From an uncultured Cohaesibacter sp. (GTDB lineage: Bacteria; Pseudomonadota; Alphaproteobacteria; Rhizobiales; Cohaesibacteraceae), in contig NZ_OY762905.1 of the NCBI RefSeq assembly GCF_963666525.1, positions 3,823,501 to 3,887,500 of the forward strand: a stretch of DNA of 64,000 nucleotides, given 5' to 3'. Shown piece by piece: positions 17,513 to 27,028 of the stretch (position 1 is its first letter; every line of letters starts with the position of its first letter). Made by a program: the position numbers and the translations under genes. Below the pieces are notes generated by a model that was given only the letters and a program-made list of their open reading frames with translations, was not told the origin of the DNA and did no database searches.

Positions 17513-17976
17513 GATTTGAACACCCCTATTGAATTGTCTTCTGCAACCATGTTGCGCAAACAGAGTAAACAAAGTCTTTTCATTTGGACACGGAAGGGGA
17601 TTTAACGGGCCTTTTTGCTGCATTCTGCAAAAAAAAGGCAAAATTATGGTGTGCAAACCCTTGCCAAATCGCGGGAGAGTGCCCGATCGGCCTGTTTTTA
17701 AACAGGTCCGGATAAAAAATCCTGAAGTTTCCCGCGTGAGTGGCGGCAAAATCGGGGCTACGGGGCAAGAAAGGGCTGCAATGATGTGGGCATGCCGGTG
17801 ATATGATTGGGCTATGCCCATGTTATGACTGGGCCACAACCCCTGAAGGGATGGAATGGCCGGGCATTTCGGAAAGGTCCAGCCGTTCTTGAGTGGGACC
17901 GCATGGGCGGACGTTCAGGAGCAGACGTTCAGGAGCATCCCTTCGCTTGTGAAGCGTCTGGTTGTCTGTGAGGCTG
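17513..17976. other. Intergenic region upstream of the sigma-54 activator
   Basis: Contains the minus-strand promoter of the activator gene. No convincing gene: long open frames through it are extensions of neighbours. A sigma-54-like sequence at 17652-17666 has wrong spacing. Confidence 0.3.
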
Positions 17977-18174
17977 TTACGCCAGGGCGGCCGGGAAACC
18001 GGCTTCTTCGATGGCCGAGCGAATTGCTTCAGGATCGGCACCGGACTCCACGGTGACGGCGCCTGTTTCGAGGCTGGCATCGACTTCGGCAGAGGCGTCA
18101 ACACTCTTGACGGCTTCGGTGACAGATTTGACGCAGCCGCCGCAGGACATTTCCTGTACGTTCAGTTTGATCAT
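17977..18174 (-). CDS. Heavy-metal-associated (HMA) domain protein, CopZ-like
   Basis: 65-residue single-domain metallochaperone. The metal site is MSCGGCVKSV (GMxCxxC type, two Cys for soft metals such as Cu(I)), and the rest fits the ferredoxin-like HMA fold (AVTVESGADPEAIRSAIEEAGF). Family members deliver copper to P-type ATPases or regulators; no such partner is next to it here. The start at MIKLNVQEM gives the usual length; a much longer frame upstream is not supported. Divergent from the patatin gene. Confidence 0.9.
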   Translation of the reverse strand: MIKLNVQEMSCGGCVKSVTEAVKSVDASAEVDASLETGAVTVESGADPEAIRSAIEEAGFPAALA

Positions 18175-18253
18175 GACAAGGGTCTCTGTTGTTTGATCTG
18201 TTAAAGTTGAATAGGAAAAATATATTAATTGCCTGAGCAGCATGCAATGGCCT

Positions 18254-18270
18254 TGCCAACACAAATGGCA
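18254..18270. promoter_or_regulatory. Inverted repeat between the HMA and patatin genes
   Basis: TGCCA-ACACAAA-TGGCA is a 5-bp dyad with a 7-base spacer in the divergent promoter region, flanked by TTGC/GCAA elements. It could be an operator for either gene. No regulator can be named. Confidence 0.25.
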
Positions 18271-18295
18271 TGCAAGAAACCAGAGAGGCGGACGG

Positions 18296-19132
18296 ATGAG
18301 CGAAAAGACGGTAGCGATTGCCTTCGGCGGCGGTGGCGCGCGTGGCATTTCCCATATCTGGGTCATGGAAGCTCTCGATGAACTCGGGGTGAAGCCGGTG
18401 GCCCTGTCCGGCACATCCATCGGTGCCCTAGCCTCGATCTGCTATGCCTCGGGCATGAGCGGCAAGGATCTGCATGACTATATGCTGGCGCTGTTCAGCA
18501 ACACCGGTGAAGTGCTTTCCCGGTTCTGGAAACACAGGCCCCGAAGTCTCTCGCAGATGTTCACCTTGCAGAATCCGATGGCCAGTTGGGCCCAGCTCGA
18601 TCCTCACTGGATTGTCGAAACCTTCCTGCCGCATGAAATCAAGGCGGATTTCAGTGGGCTGGAGATTCCTGTCAGTCTCAGTGCGACGGACTATTTCTCC
18701 GGTGAGGAAGTCATTTTCGACAAGGGTGCCGTTGGCCCGGCGCTGGCCGCGTCCATCGCCATCCCCGCCCTGTTCCGCCCCATCGAGATCGACAGTCGGC
18801 TGTTAATCGATGGCGGCTGCGTCAACCCCATGCCAGTGGATCATGTGCGCAAGAAGGCCGATATCGTCATCGCTATTGATGTTGTCGGCCTTCCGCAAAG
18901 GCCTGCGGACAACAGGATAGGGTCGTTTGAGATGGGCTTTGGCGCAACGCAGGTGTTGATGCAGACGATCCAGCGCGAAAAGATGCGTCACGACAAGCCC
19001 GATCTGTTGGTGCGCCCGCGCGTCGACGAATTCCGACCGCTCGACTTTCTCAAGACAGCCGACATTCTGGCTGCAAGCAAACGTACCAAGGACGAGGTAA
19101 AGACCAGTCTGGGGCGCTTGCTGGATCGTTGA
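18296..19132 (+). CDS. Patatin-like phospholipase family protein
   Basis: 278-residue serine hydrolase of the bacterial patatin/RssA type. It starts at MSEKTVAIAFGGGGARG (18296), behind a GAGGCGG ribosome site. Oxyanion-hole glycines are GGGGARG (11-17), the nucleophile is Ser41 in GTSIG, and the catalytic Asp is in LIDGGCVNP. It has the full Ser-Asp dyad and no signal peptide, so it probably acts on membrane lipids from the cytosolic side. Natural substrate unknown. Confidence 0.9.
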   Translation: MSEKTVAIAFGGGGARGISHIWVMEALDELGVKPVALSGTSIGALASICYASGMSGKDLHDYMLALFSNTGEVLSRFWKHRPRSLSQMFTLQNPMASWAQLDPHWIVETFLPHEIKADFSGLEIPVSLSATDYFSGEEVIFDKGAVGPALAASIAIPALFRPIEIDSRLLIDGGCVNPMPVDHVRKKADIVIAIDVVGLPQRPADNRIGSFEMGFGATQVLMQTIQREKMRHDKPDLLVRPRVDEFRPLDFLKTADILAASKRTKDEVKTSLGRLLDR

Positions 19133-19292
19133 TGACACCTATCGTCTCTTCCGGCACTCTGGCCGCCTTTCCGGGTTTTCTGGGGATTTTCCTTGTCAAA
19201 GGCGGGGTCTTCACCCTATGTTGAGTTTATTAGGTGATAGTACCTATGTTTTACTACTGGTAATCTGAACCCTGTCCTGACTGAGGCTTCAT

Positions 19293-19979
19293 ATGCCCTT
19301 GACACCGCTGCTGCCGACCCTTTGCGTCGGGGCTTTTCTGGCTGTGCTTATTCCGTTGGAAGCGATGACTGCCGTCGCCCCCGGCGACGAGCGCACCAAG
19401 GCGGCTGAAAAGAACAACGTAAAGATCCGCAGTCTTGATCAGGAGGATGTAAGGGCTCTCAAGCAGGGAAGCGGCGCGAATTTTGCCGATGCTGCTGAAC
19501 TGAACGGCGTTCCGGGACCGGCCAGTCTTCTGGAGCTGAAGGACAGGATTCCGCTCGATGCGGAGCAGGTCAAGGAGTTGCAGGCCCTTGATCAGCGCAC
19601 AACCGAAGAGGCGCAAAAGGAGGGGCGGAGCTATCTGGCGCAGGAAGCCAAGCTCGAGGAAGAGTTCCGCTCTGGCAACATCAATGATGGCCTGCTGCAG
19701 ACCGCGCTTGGATATATCGAGGAATCCCGACGAAAACTCAGATATATTCATCTGTCCGCCCACTTGCAGACATTGAACATTTTGAGGCCGGAGCAGATAG
19801 ACCGCTATCAAGAGCTGCACTCGCGGATGCAGAGTGCGGCAGGCCCTTGTTCTTCGTTGCCCGGGCAGAGCGCCGGCGCGATGCCTGCAACGCTTACGCG
19901 ACTGACAGTGCTGCCGCAAAAGGTGGCCTACACCATCGACACCGCCGCCGTGGCGCCTTTGCAAATGGCCTGCAACTGA
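19293..19979 (+). CDS. Exported Spy/CpxP-like protein
   Basis: 228 residues with an N-terminal export segment (MPLTPLLPTLCVGAFLAVLIPLEAM). A helical core, about residues 84-170, contains the repeated pattern LDAEQVKELQALDQ and LRPEQIDRYQELHS seen in the Spy/CpxP/ZraP (LTxxQ) group of periplasmic chaperones and metal-stress proteins. Two Cys occur late (GPCSSLPG and the final MACN). The assignment rests on this helical pattern, so it is tentative. It stands alone between the patatin and DUF6101 genes. Confidence 0.6.
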   Translation: MPLTPLLPTLCVGAFLAVLIPLEAMTAVAPGDERTKAAEKNNVKIRSLDQEDVRALKQGSGANFADAAELNGVPGPASLLELKDRIPLDAEQVKELQALDQRTTEEAQKEGRSYLAQEAKLEEEFRSGNINDGLLQTALGYIEESRRKLRYIHLSAHLQTLNILRPEQIDRYQELHSRMQSAAGPCSSLPGQSAGAMPATLTRLTVLPQKVAYTIDTAAVAPLQMACN

Positions 19980-20067
19980 TCTTTTCCTGAGAGACTGGCT
20001 GAACAACCCGCATCGGTGTGCCGACGCGGATGGAAATCCGTACCACAGGTTTGGGCCGAAGCGCAAA

Positions 20068-20085
20068 GAGGGCCGTGCGGCCCTC
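20068..20085 (-). terminator. Terminator of the DUF6101 gene
   Basis: On the minus strand GAGGGCC-GCAC-GGCCCTC is a perfect 7-bp stem followed by TTTGCGC. The T tract is short. It lies 39 bases past the stop at 20125. Confidence 0.6.
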
Positions 20086-20124
20086 CATTGAAACGTGTTT
20101 CCCGGTTTTGGGTGGTCGTCTTGC

Positions 20125-20772
20125 CTAGTTGCGGGCGATGATCTCTCGCCCTTCAAAGCGCGGCATGGAACCGCCCATACCAACCTTGCGGCGGGCCAGG
20201 AAACGGGGGCGACGGATCGCGAACTGTGCATGGGGGCGGCGTGCCATCTGTGGTCCCTTGACGAGATCCGACAGGGGGCCATCCTGATCCGAGGCAATTT
20301 CATAGTCGCCTGCGCCGAGCGGCTTGTGCAGCATGGCCAGATTGTAGCGCTTGGACCAGCTCTGCCAATCGACGGCCGCATCCTCAAGATCCGTGCTGAC
20401 CATTAACGGCAGGGTCAGGTTGGGGTCTTCATGAACCAGTTCAAGGATGCAGATCAGCGGATTGCCTTCGCGCTTGCCGACGATGAAGCGGGCGCCGATG
20501 CCCTTGTAATAGGACAGCGGAACGCGGACGATGAGCGGCAGCCCGCAGCTGAGGTTGCATTCCACCAGAACCTGATTGGCCTTGATCTGGGCGATGCCGG
20601 GCACATGGGCTCCAAACAGGGCTGTTTCGCTGAAACCGCTCAATTTGGCCGCCTTGGCGCGGATCTCACCGGATTGGAAGTATTTGGCCAGATTGTGGGG
20701 GTCGATGCGTGCGGCCCCTACAGCCTGGTAGGAAATGGCTTCCGTGTATTTCTGATTTTCTTGACGCCTCAC
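20125..20772 (-). CDS. DUF6101-family protein
   Basis: 215 residues, soluble, no signal peptide. The central part (PLIVRVPLSYYKGIGARF, then DPNLTLPLMVST and DWQSWSKRYNLAML) and the basic Arg-rich end (FAIRRPRFLARRKVG) resemble the DUF6101 proteins of Rhizobiales as I remember them. Function unknown; these proteins are usually annotated hypothetical. The charged tail suggests contact with nucleic acid or phospholipid, which is inference only. Confidence 0.6.
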   Translation of the reverse strand: MRRQENQKYTEAISYQAVGAARIDPHNLAKYFQSGEIRAKAAKLSGFSETALFGAHVPGIAQIKANQVLVECNLSCGLPLIVRVPLSYYKGIGARFIVGKREGNPLICILELVHEDPNLTLPLMVSTDLEDAAVDWQSWSKRYNLAMLHKPLGAGDYEIASDQDGPLSDLVKGPQMARRPHAQFAIRRPRFLARRKVGMGGSMPRFEGREIIARN

Positions 20773-21057
20773 GTGCCTTCTCCTTCGAGCCCCATTCAGG
20801 GTGCTTCTTTTGAATAGGCTCAGGCTACCAGAGAGGCTTCATTATTTGCTTAATCAGGAGGGTTAAAAAAGCGTGATATTATATAGGGTTAGTGAAATAT
20901 TACCGGGGGTGGATCTTCACCTTTTGGCAACCAGTTTCCCCCAGATTGTGGCGAAGGCTCGTATGCCTTTTTACTTGCTCAAGCCGCTGCAAGTCCCTAA
21001 GACATAGAGAAAGCGATATTTTTGCGCTCCACCAGCTCAAGCAGAAGACAATAGTTC
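20773..21057. other. Divergent intergenic region, DUF6101 / pmbA
   Basis: AT-rich around 20840-20910 and expected to hold promoters in both directions. No specific operator recognised. Confidence 0.3.
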
Positions 21058-22428
21058 ATGTCAGACCTTCTCGATCAATCCGTCATAGAGGAAAGAGCCC
21101 ACCACCTGGTCAAGGCGGCCATGAAGGCCGGAGCCGATTCCGCCGACGCCGTTGCCGCCCGGGCTATTTCCAGCTCCGTTGGCCTGCGCGATGGCGCTCT
21201 TGAAGAAAATGAACATTCCGAAAATGACTCCATGGCGCTTCGGGTGTTCATCGATGGGTGCAAGGCATCGATTTCGACCAATACCACCGATGATATGGAT
21301 ATCCTGACCAAGCTGGCGGAACGAGCGGTGGCCATGGCGCACATGTCGCCTCCGGATCCCTTTGCCCGCCTTGCTGCGCGCAGCGATCTGATGGAACCAT
21401 CTCTGGTCGAGGCGCGCATCAAGGCTCTGGACCCTGCCGACTTCAATATTCCCACCTCGGAAGATCTGACCCGCATGGTGGAAGAGGCTGAAGAAGCGGC
21501 CATGGCCGTCCAAGGGGTGACCAAATCGGGTGGCGCTGCCGCCGGACATTTCCTCGGCGGGGCTGTGCTGGCGACTTCGCACGGGTTCGTTGGCTCCTAT
21601 ATGTCTTCGCGCATTTCCTTTTCCGTGACAGCCATTGCCGGTTCGGGAACCACGATGGAACGCGACTATTCCTTCTCGGCGGCGGTGCACCGGGATGACC
21701 TGCGAGAGCCGAGCCTTGTCGGACGTCGGGCAGGGGAGCGGGCCGTTGAACGGCTCAATCCTGCCAAGATCGAGACCGGCACCTATGACATCCTGTTCGA
21801 GCCGCGGGTCGCAACAACACTGGTTGGTCATTTCGCCTCCGCCATCAATGGGGCCGCCATCGCGCGCCACACCTCTTTCCTTAACGGCAAGCTTGGGCGT
21901 CGCATCTTCCCGGCGGGCATCTGCATCAATGACGACCCGACGCTGCGCCGTGGACTGGGCTCGCGGCCCTTCGATGGTGAAGGGGTTGATTGCCAGCCGC
22001 TGGCGCTGGTCGAAGACGGCTATCTCAACCAGTGGGTTCTGGATAGCGCAACTGCTGCCGAGCTGGGGCTGAAAACCAATGGTCGAGCCTCGCGCTCCGG
22101 CGCCAACCCCTATCCCTCGACCACCAACCTGCGACTGGAAGCGGGATCTCACACCAAGGAACAGCTGATTTCCGGCATCAAGGACGGGGTTTATATCACC
22201 GACCTGATCGGCCATGGGGTCAACGGCGTGACCGGCGACTATTCCCGCGGCGCTTCCGGTATTCGCATCAAGGACGGCAAGCTGGCTGAAGCCGTTTCCG
22301 AAATCACGATTGCCGGTAACCTGATCGACATGTTTGCACGGGTGATCACGGCTGATGACCTTTCCTTTGAGCATGCTGTCAACGCACCGTCCATTCTGAT
22401 CGAGGGAATGACCGTTGCCGGACGATAA
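21058..22428 (+). CDS. pmbA: PmbA/TldE-type metalloprotease subunit
   Basis: 456-residue partner of TldD. The TldD-TldE complex degrades or matures small peptides such as microcin B17 leader and CcdA. Family signatures are GLRDGALEENEHSENDSM in the N-terminal half, GRRAGERAVERLNPAKIETG, and the C-terminal GASGIRIKDGKLAEAVSEIT with TIAGNLIDMF. It lacks the HExxxH zinc motif, as expected for the TldE subunit; TldD is separate at 33665. It begins the operon leading to lipid A genes, and its stop overlaps the phosphatase start by 14 bases. Confidence 0.93.
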   Translation: MSDLLDQSVIEERAHHLVKAAMKAGADSADAVAARAISSSVGLRDGALEENEHSENDSMALRVFIDGCKASISTNTTDDMDILTKLAERAVAMAHMSPPDPFARLAARSDLMEPSLVEARIKALDPADFNIPTSEDLTRMVEEAEEAAMAVQGVTKSGGAAAGHFLGGAVLATSHGFVGSYMSSRISFSVTAIAGSGTTMERDYSFSAAVHRDDLREPSLVGRRAGERAVERLNPAKIETGTYDILFEPRVATTLVGHFASAINGAAIARHTSFLNGKLGRRIFPAGICINDDPTLRRGLGSRPFDGEGVDCQPLALVEDGYLNQWVLDSATAAELGLKTNGRASRSGANPYPSTTNLRLEAGSHTKEQLISGIKDGVYITDLIGHGVNGVTGDYSRGASGIRIKDGKLAEAVSEITIAGNLIDMFARVITADDLSFEHAVNAPSILIEGMTVAGR

Positions 22429-23257
22429 GACTTTTGAGCCTTCTGCTGGTTTCAAACATGCCTATAAGGAAGACAAGCTGCTGCTGGAAGCTGCCGCCTA
22501 CCAGGCCGGCGAGCTGGCGTTGCGCTACTTCAACCGCGATCCTCAGGTCTGGACCAAGAAGAATGCCAGCCCGGTGACAGAAGCGGACCTGGCCGTCGAC
22601 GCCTTTCTCAAGGAACGACTGCTGGACGCTCGTCCCGATTATGGCTGGCTGTCCGAGGAAAGCGAGGACAATCCCGACCGTCTCGGCAAGCAGCGCGTTT
22701 TCGTCATCGACCCAATCGATGGCACCCACGCCTTCATTGACGGGGGTACCGAGTGGACCATTTCTCTTGCTGTCGTGGAGAACAACCGCCCCGTTGCCGC
22801 GGTGCTCTATGCGCCGGTGCGTGGAGAAATGTATTGCGCTTCCCGCTTCGGTGGCACCGAGCTTAACAATGTGCCGGTCGTCTGTCCGCGGCTCGCCAGT
22901 CTCGAAGGCGCAAGGGTGGCCGGCCCGCGCCCTGCCATCGCACGGGGACCCTTGGCGCGCGCGGGCGTTCAGAACGCAGGCTACATCCGCTCACTCGCCT
23001 ATCGCATCGTGATGGTCACCACCGGCGCGCTTGATCTGGCGCTGGCTCGCGGCTATTCCAATGACTGGGATCTGGCCGCCGCCGATCTCATTGTCGAGGA
23101 GGCCAATGGCGTGCTGCGGGACAAGAAGAACATGGTCCTCAAATACAACATGCCCAATGTCCACCATGACTGCCTGTTTGCCTCCTGCAAGGCGCTGAGC
23201 CGGCTTGTCGCCCCGATGATGCCGTCCCTGCAGTTCCCGCAGCGGCGCCAGGACTGA
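22415..23257 (+). CDS. Inositol monophosphatase family protein (CysQ/HisN-like)
   Basis: 280-residue Mg-dependent phosphatase. Metal-site motifs are WLSEESED, DPIDGTHAFIDGG and the late DWDLAAADLIVEEANG. Candidate substrates are 3'-phosphoadenosine 5'-phosphate (CysQ), histidinol phosphate or inositol phosphate; sequence alone does not decide. It starts inside the end of pmbA (14-base overlap), which indicates translational coupling. The same pair precedes lipid A genes in other Rhizobiales. The small DUF4170 gene often found after it is not seen here. Confidence 0.88.
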   Translation: MPDDKTFEPSAGFKHAYKEDKLLLEAAAYQAGELALRYFNRDPQVWTKKNASPVTEADLAVDAFLKERLLDARPDYGWLSEESEDNPDRLGKQRVFVIDPIDGTHAFIDGGTEWTISLAVVENNRPVAAVLYAPVRGEMYCASRFGGTELNNVPVVCPRLASLEGARVAGPRPAIARGPLARAGVQNAGYIRSLAYRIVMVTTGALDLALARGYSNDWDLAAADLIVEEANGVLRDKKNMVLKYNMPNVHHDCLFASCKALSRLVAPMMPSLQFPQRRQD

Positions 23258-23574
23258 GCCTGAGCGCGCAACCTCTTCTCATCGGCTTTCTTCATCCGTG
23301 CGCTATCTGCTTGCGGCCCTGTCAGTGGCACGAGGGGCGTGTCTGCATTCCTGTCTTTCCTGCCCGGCAAAGCGCCGACTTTTCCCCCATGCTTGTGGAT
23401 TGCTGAGGCCGCTGTTTTTCTTGCCTGCCGATATCGCCCCTCCTTTTCCGTCAGGGAGGTCTCGGCCCTTCCATTTGCAGAAAAATAGCACTATATGGAG
23501 AGCGCAAAGGACGGAGCTGGCTGACTTTTACGAGCAGGATATTCTCTTCGTCAGGTCAGATCAGATCGGAGAAA
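23258..23574. other. Gap between the phosphatase and DUF374 genes
   Basis: No gene I can support. DUF4170, which often sits here in relatives, is absent. The stretch may contain a secondary promoter for the acyltransferase. Confidence 0.3.
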
Positions 23575-24279
23575 ATGCAGACTGTGCGAGAGTTGAAGAA
23601 GGTTTTTCGCTCAAAATTTGTTTTGACGTTGGGTGGACGGCTCATCGCTCTCTGGCTGCGTCTGGTGCATGCCACCACGCGCATGGTCAACGATCCTGCC
23701 GAGGGCTATGCCCGCGTCGAAGGGCACTATCCCGCGATCGTCACCCTCTGGCACGGACAGCATTTCATGGTGCCGCTGGTGAAGCGCAAAAAGGACCCCT
23801 TCAAGGCTCTGGTTTCGCGCTCCGGCGATGGCCACCTGAACAGCGTTGCGGCTCAGGCTCTTGGGGTCGGCGTGGTGCGTGGCTCCGGCGGGCGCAATCG
23901 CTCCAAGACCCTGACTAAGGGCGGCATTTCAGCGCTCAAGAATCTCATTTCCTGCCTGCGCGAGGGCGTCGGTGTGGTCATGACAGCCAACGTGCCAAAG
24001 ACCGGTGCTCGGGAATGCGGCCTGGGCGTGGTAACCCTGGCCAAGCTCAGCGGGCGGCCAATCATTCCGGCAGCCTATGCCTCATCCCGGCGCATTGACC
24101 TCGATACCTGGGACAAGGCGTCGATCAATCTGCCTTTCGGCCGGGCCGCCTTCATCATCGGTGACCCGATCTATGTGAACCGCGAGGCTGACGACGAAGA
24201 ACTGGAGCTTATGCGCCAGCAGGTCGAAGCGGCCCTCAATGAGGCGACCCGCAAGGCATATGCCGCGCTGGAGCGCTGA
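23575..24279 (+). CDS. Lysophospholipid acyltransferase family protein (DUF374)
   Basis: 234 residues, DUF374 type. Core motifs are IVTLWHGQHFMVPL, with the His of the acyltransferase site, then ALVSRSGDGHLNS, RGSGGRNRSKTL and VVMTANVPKTGARECGLGVV. A single hydrophobic N-terminal segment (SKFVLTLGGRLIALWLRLVH) should anchor it to the inner membrane. In Rhizobiales this gene lies beside waaA and lpxK and is thought to serve lipid A or phospholipid acylation; the exact reaction is unproven. Confidence 0.85.
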   Translation: MQTVRELKKVFRSKFVLTLGGRLIALWLRLVHATTRMVNDPAEGYARVEGHYPAIVTLWHGQHFMVPLVKRKKDPFKALVSRSGDGHLNSVAAQALGVGVVRGSGGRNRSKTLTKGGISALKNLISCLREGVGVVMTANVPKTGARECGLGVVTLAKLSGRPIIPAAYASSRRIDLDTWDKASINLPFGRAAFIIGDPIYVNREADDEELELMRQQVEAALNEATRKAYAALER

Positions 24280-24609
24280 TCGGGTCAAGACCGCTTTCTG
24301 CGACAGATCGGGCTTATCCCCCTATTGTCCCCATGCAACTGCACTTGACGACATATCGCGTGTCGGGAAGATCCGGCTCTTGCAAATTTGCCAAAACACT
24401 TGCATGGTGAGGCAACTTTGGAAGTATTTGACAGGAGCGACCAAAATTACCTGCAAAAAGGTAGTTTCGGGGTCCTGTGCTGCGCACCTGCAAGAGAGAA
24501 CAACAGGGGACCATTCCGGATGTCCGGGATGATTGTTGAATATGTCTCCGCTGCCATCTTTTGGACCATAAGTTTAGGCCATAGTGAGGAAAAACGGAAC
24601 GGAAGGTTG
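24280..24609. other. Gap between the DUF374 and waaA genes
   Basis: An open frame in phase with waaA begins at 24388, but its first 74 codons do not resemble the family. No gene or hairpin supported. Possible internal promoter. Confidence 0.3.
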
Positions 24610-25935
24610 ATGGACTGGTCAGGACGATTCGCACTTTCCGCCTATCGCATGGCGGGATACGCAGCGAGCCCCTTGGCTCCTCTGCTAGTGGGATTGCGCG
24701 CGCGCAAGGGCAAGGAAGTGCCCGCCCGCCGCAAGGAGCGCTATGGAAGAACGACCCTTTCTCGTCCGTCCGGCCCCCTCATCTGGGTGCATGCCGCCTC
24801 GGTGGGTGAAACCAATGCTGTGTTGCCGCTGATCACGCAGATCACCGAAACCGGCACCCAGGTCCTGCTGACAACGGTCACCGTGACCTCTGCACAGATT
24901 GCCCAGAAGCATCTGCCGAAAGGGGCGACCCATCAGTTCGTGCCGTTCGACATTGCACCCTTCGTCAACCGCTTTCTCGATACCTGGCAGCCGGACATGG
25001 CGCTGTTTGTCGAGTCTGAAATCTGGCCTTATACCCTGTACGAGCTCAACAATCGCGACATTCCGATGATCGTCGTCAATGGCCGCATGTCCGAGCGGTC
25101 CTTCCGGCGCTGGTCCCGCTTCCCGTCGGTCTTCCGGCAGATGTTCGGCAATGTGCCGCTGTGTTTGGCGCAGACTGATGAGGACCGCGAGCGCTACGCC
25201 AATCTTGGTGTGACGCAGGTCGAGGTAACTGGCAATCTGAAGTTTGATGTTCCGCCGCCTCAGGCCGATGAGGAACAGCTCCAGCGCCTCCGGGCAGCCA
25301 TCGGGGCTCGCCCGGTCTGGGTTGCCGCCAGCACCCATCCGGGAGAAGAACGCCTTCTGGCGCAGGCCCACAGCCGGATGGCCGTGCGCATTCCTCATCT
25401 GCTGACCATCATCGTGCCGCGCCATCCGGAGCGCAGCGAGGAGATCGTGCGGGAAATGATTGGCATCGTGCCGCGCGTGCAGCGTCGCTCCGAGGAACCG
25501 GATCTCTTCCCCAAGACCGACATCTACATCGCCGATACGATTGGCGAACTGGGGCTCTTCTATCGCCTGTCGCGCATCGCCTTTGTCGGTGGCTCGCTAG
25601 TCAATCACGGTGGACAGAATCCGATCGAGCCGGCGCGGCTGGGCTGCACCATCCTGCATGGTCCGAGCGTCAGCAACTTCGCCAACATCTATGATGCCCT
25701 CGATCAGACCGGTGGAGCCCAGTGCCTCAACAACGAGCGGGAGCTCATCCAGACCCTCGCAAGGCTCATTGCCTCGCCCGCGGAAATCGATCGCCGCATC
25801 GAACTGGCGCGCCGCGCCATGCGGCCCTTCTCCGGTGCTCTTGACAAGACGATGATGGCGCTCAACCCTTTCCTTGAACCCCTCAAGATCAACGCCGAGC
25901 TGAACCGGTTCAACAGCGACGATCCTTCGAGCTAG
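24610..25935 (+). CDS. waaA: 3-deoxy-D-manno-octulosonic acid (Kdo) transferase
   Basis: Adds Kdo from CMP-Kdo to the lipid A precursor at the inner membrane. 441 residues from MDWSGRFALSAYRMAGY (24610), preceded by GGAAGG. Family motifs: IWVHAASVGETNAVLPL (with the catalytic Glu), FVESEIWPYTLYEL, PMIVVNGRMSERSFRRW, VAASTHPGEE and GGSLVNHGGQNPIEPA. The GT30 nucleotide site and membrane-associated N-terminus are present. lpxK follows after 23 bases. Confidence 0.96.
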   Translation: MDWSGRFALSAYRMAGYAASPLAPLLVGLRARKGKEVPARRKERYGRTTLSRPSGPLIWVHAASVGETNAVLPLITQITETGTQVLLTTVTVTSAQIAQKHLPKGATHQFVPFDIAPFVNRFLDTWQPDMALFVESEIWPYTLYELNNRDIPMIVVNGRMSERSFRRWSRFPSVFRQMFGNVPLCLAQTDEDRERYANLGVTQVEVTGNLKFDVPPPQADEEQLQRLRAAIGARPVWVAASTHPGEERLLAQAHSRMAVRIPHLLTIIVPRHPERSEEIVREMIGIVPRVQRRSEEPDLFPKTDIYIADTIGELGLFYRLSRIAFVGGSLVNHGGQNPIEPARLGCTILHGPSVSNFANIYDALDQTGGAQCLNNERELIQTLARLIASPAEIDRRIELARRAMRPFSGALDKTMMALNPFLEPLKINAELNRFNSDDPSS

Positions 25936-25958
25936 GGCACCCACGAGGAGAGACGGAC

Positions 25959-26978
25959 ATGAAGGCTCCCGGCTTTTGGACAGAGCGCTCGACGCTGGCC
26001 TGGCTGCTTTATCCGCTGGGCCTTCTTTACGGCAGCATCTCGCTTTCCCGTTTCAACAAGAAGCCGCGCTACAAGGCCCACATGCCGGTGATCTGCATTG
26101 GCAATCTGGTGCTGGGTGGCGCAGGCAAGACCCCGACCGCGCTGGCGCTTGGGCGAGCTGCCGTCGCGCTCAATCTTTCACCGGTCTTTCTGACGCGTGG
26201 TTTCAAGGGCAGTGAACCGGGGCCTCTTGTGGTCGATGCGAGCCGTCACACCATTGCCGAAGTGGGCGACGAAGCGCTGCTGCTGGCGCGGGTGGCTACG
26301 ACCATCGTTTCGCGGGATCGTGTCGAAGGGGCCAGACTGGCCGAACAGATCTATGCCGAAAGAGACGGCGGCGTCATCATCATGGATGATGGCTTCCAGA
26401 ACCCCTATCTGCACAAGGATTTCAATCTGGTCGTGGTTGATTCCCGCCAGAGTCTCGGCAATGGCTTCATCTTTCCTGCCGGTCCCCTGCGCGCTCCACT
26501 CAACCCGCAGGTGCGGCGCGCCGACCAGTTCCTGATTGTCGGGGAGGGCGGTCATGCGCCGCAGTTGCGCCAGCTGCTGGCCCGCCTTGGCAAGGCCAGC
26601 AATCATGCCTCTCTGCGTCCCGGAAAGTGCAATCTGCTGGGCGGGACACGGGTCTTTGCCTTCTGCGGCATCGGCCATCCGGACAAATTCTATCTGACGC
26701 TTGAAGAGCTGGAGCTTGAGATTGTCGACTATCAGGATTTCGATGATCACCACGCCTTCACGGAAGCCGAAGCCGAAGCGATTCTGGCCCGGGCCGAGGC
26801 TCAGGATCTCGACATCGTCACGACCTCAAAGGACCACGTCCGTCTTCAGAATCTGGGAGAGGCAGGGGCGCGGCTGGCCAGCAGGGCCCATGTCATTGAG
26901 GTCGAAATGAAGTTCGACGACATGAGCTTCCCGCGGCGGGTCATTGAGCAGGCCCAGCGCAAATTTTCGCGCCGCTGA
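25959..26978 (+). CDS. lpxK: Tetraacyldisaccharide 4'-kinase
   Basis: Phosphorylates the 4' position of the lipid A disaccharide, the step before Kdo addition. 339 residues. N-terminal membrane-associated helix (LLYPLGLLYGSIS), Walker A GNLVLGGAGKTPTALAL, RGFKG, then IIMDDGFQNPYLHKDF with the Walker B-like Asp pair, and TTSKDHVRL near the end. It starts 23 bases after waaA with GAGGAGA upstream. It closes the pmbA / phosphatase / DUF374 / waaA / lpxK cluster. Confidence 0.97.
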   Translation: MKAPGFWTERSTLAWLLYPLGLLYGSISLSRFNKKPRYKAHMPVICIGNLVLGGAGKTPTALALGRAAVALNLSPVFLTRGFKGSEPGPLVVDASRHTIAEVGDEALLLARVATTIVSRDRVEGARLAEQIYAERDGGVIIMDDGFQNPYLHKDFNLVVVDSRQSLGNGFIFPAGPLRAPLNPQVRRADQFLIVGEGGHAPQLRQLLARLGKASNHASLRPGKCNLLGGTRVFAFCGIGHPDKFYLTLEELELEIVDYQDFDDHHAFTEAEAEAILARAEAQDLDIVTTSKDHVRLQNLGEAGARLASRAHVIEVEMKFDDMSFPRRVIEQAQRKFSRR

Positions 26979-27028
26979 GCTGCTGGTTACGGCATCAGAG
27001 CGGTGCCGGGTCTATGCTATCCTGCCCT

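Noticed and set aside
17652-17666. Sigma-54-like promoter sequence upstream of the sigma-54 activator
   Set aside because: On the minus strand TGGCAAGGGTTTGCA has one base too few between GG and GC; this spacing is critical for sigma-54.
24388-24609. 74-codon N-terminal extension of waaA
   Set aside because: It does not resemble the family; the internal ATG at 24610 has a good GGAAGG site and gives the normal length.
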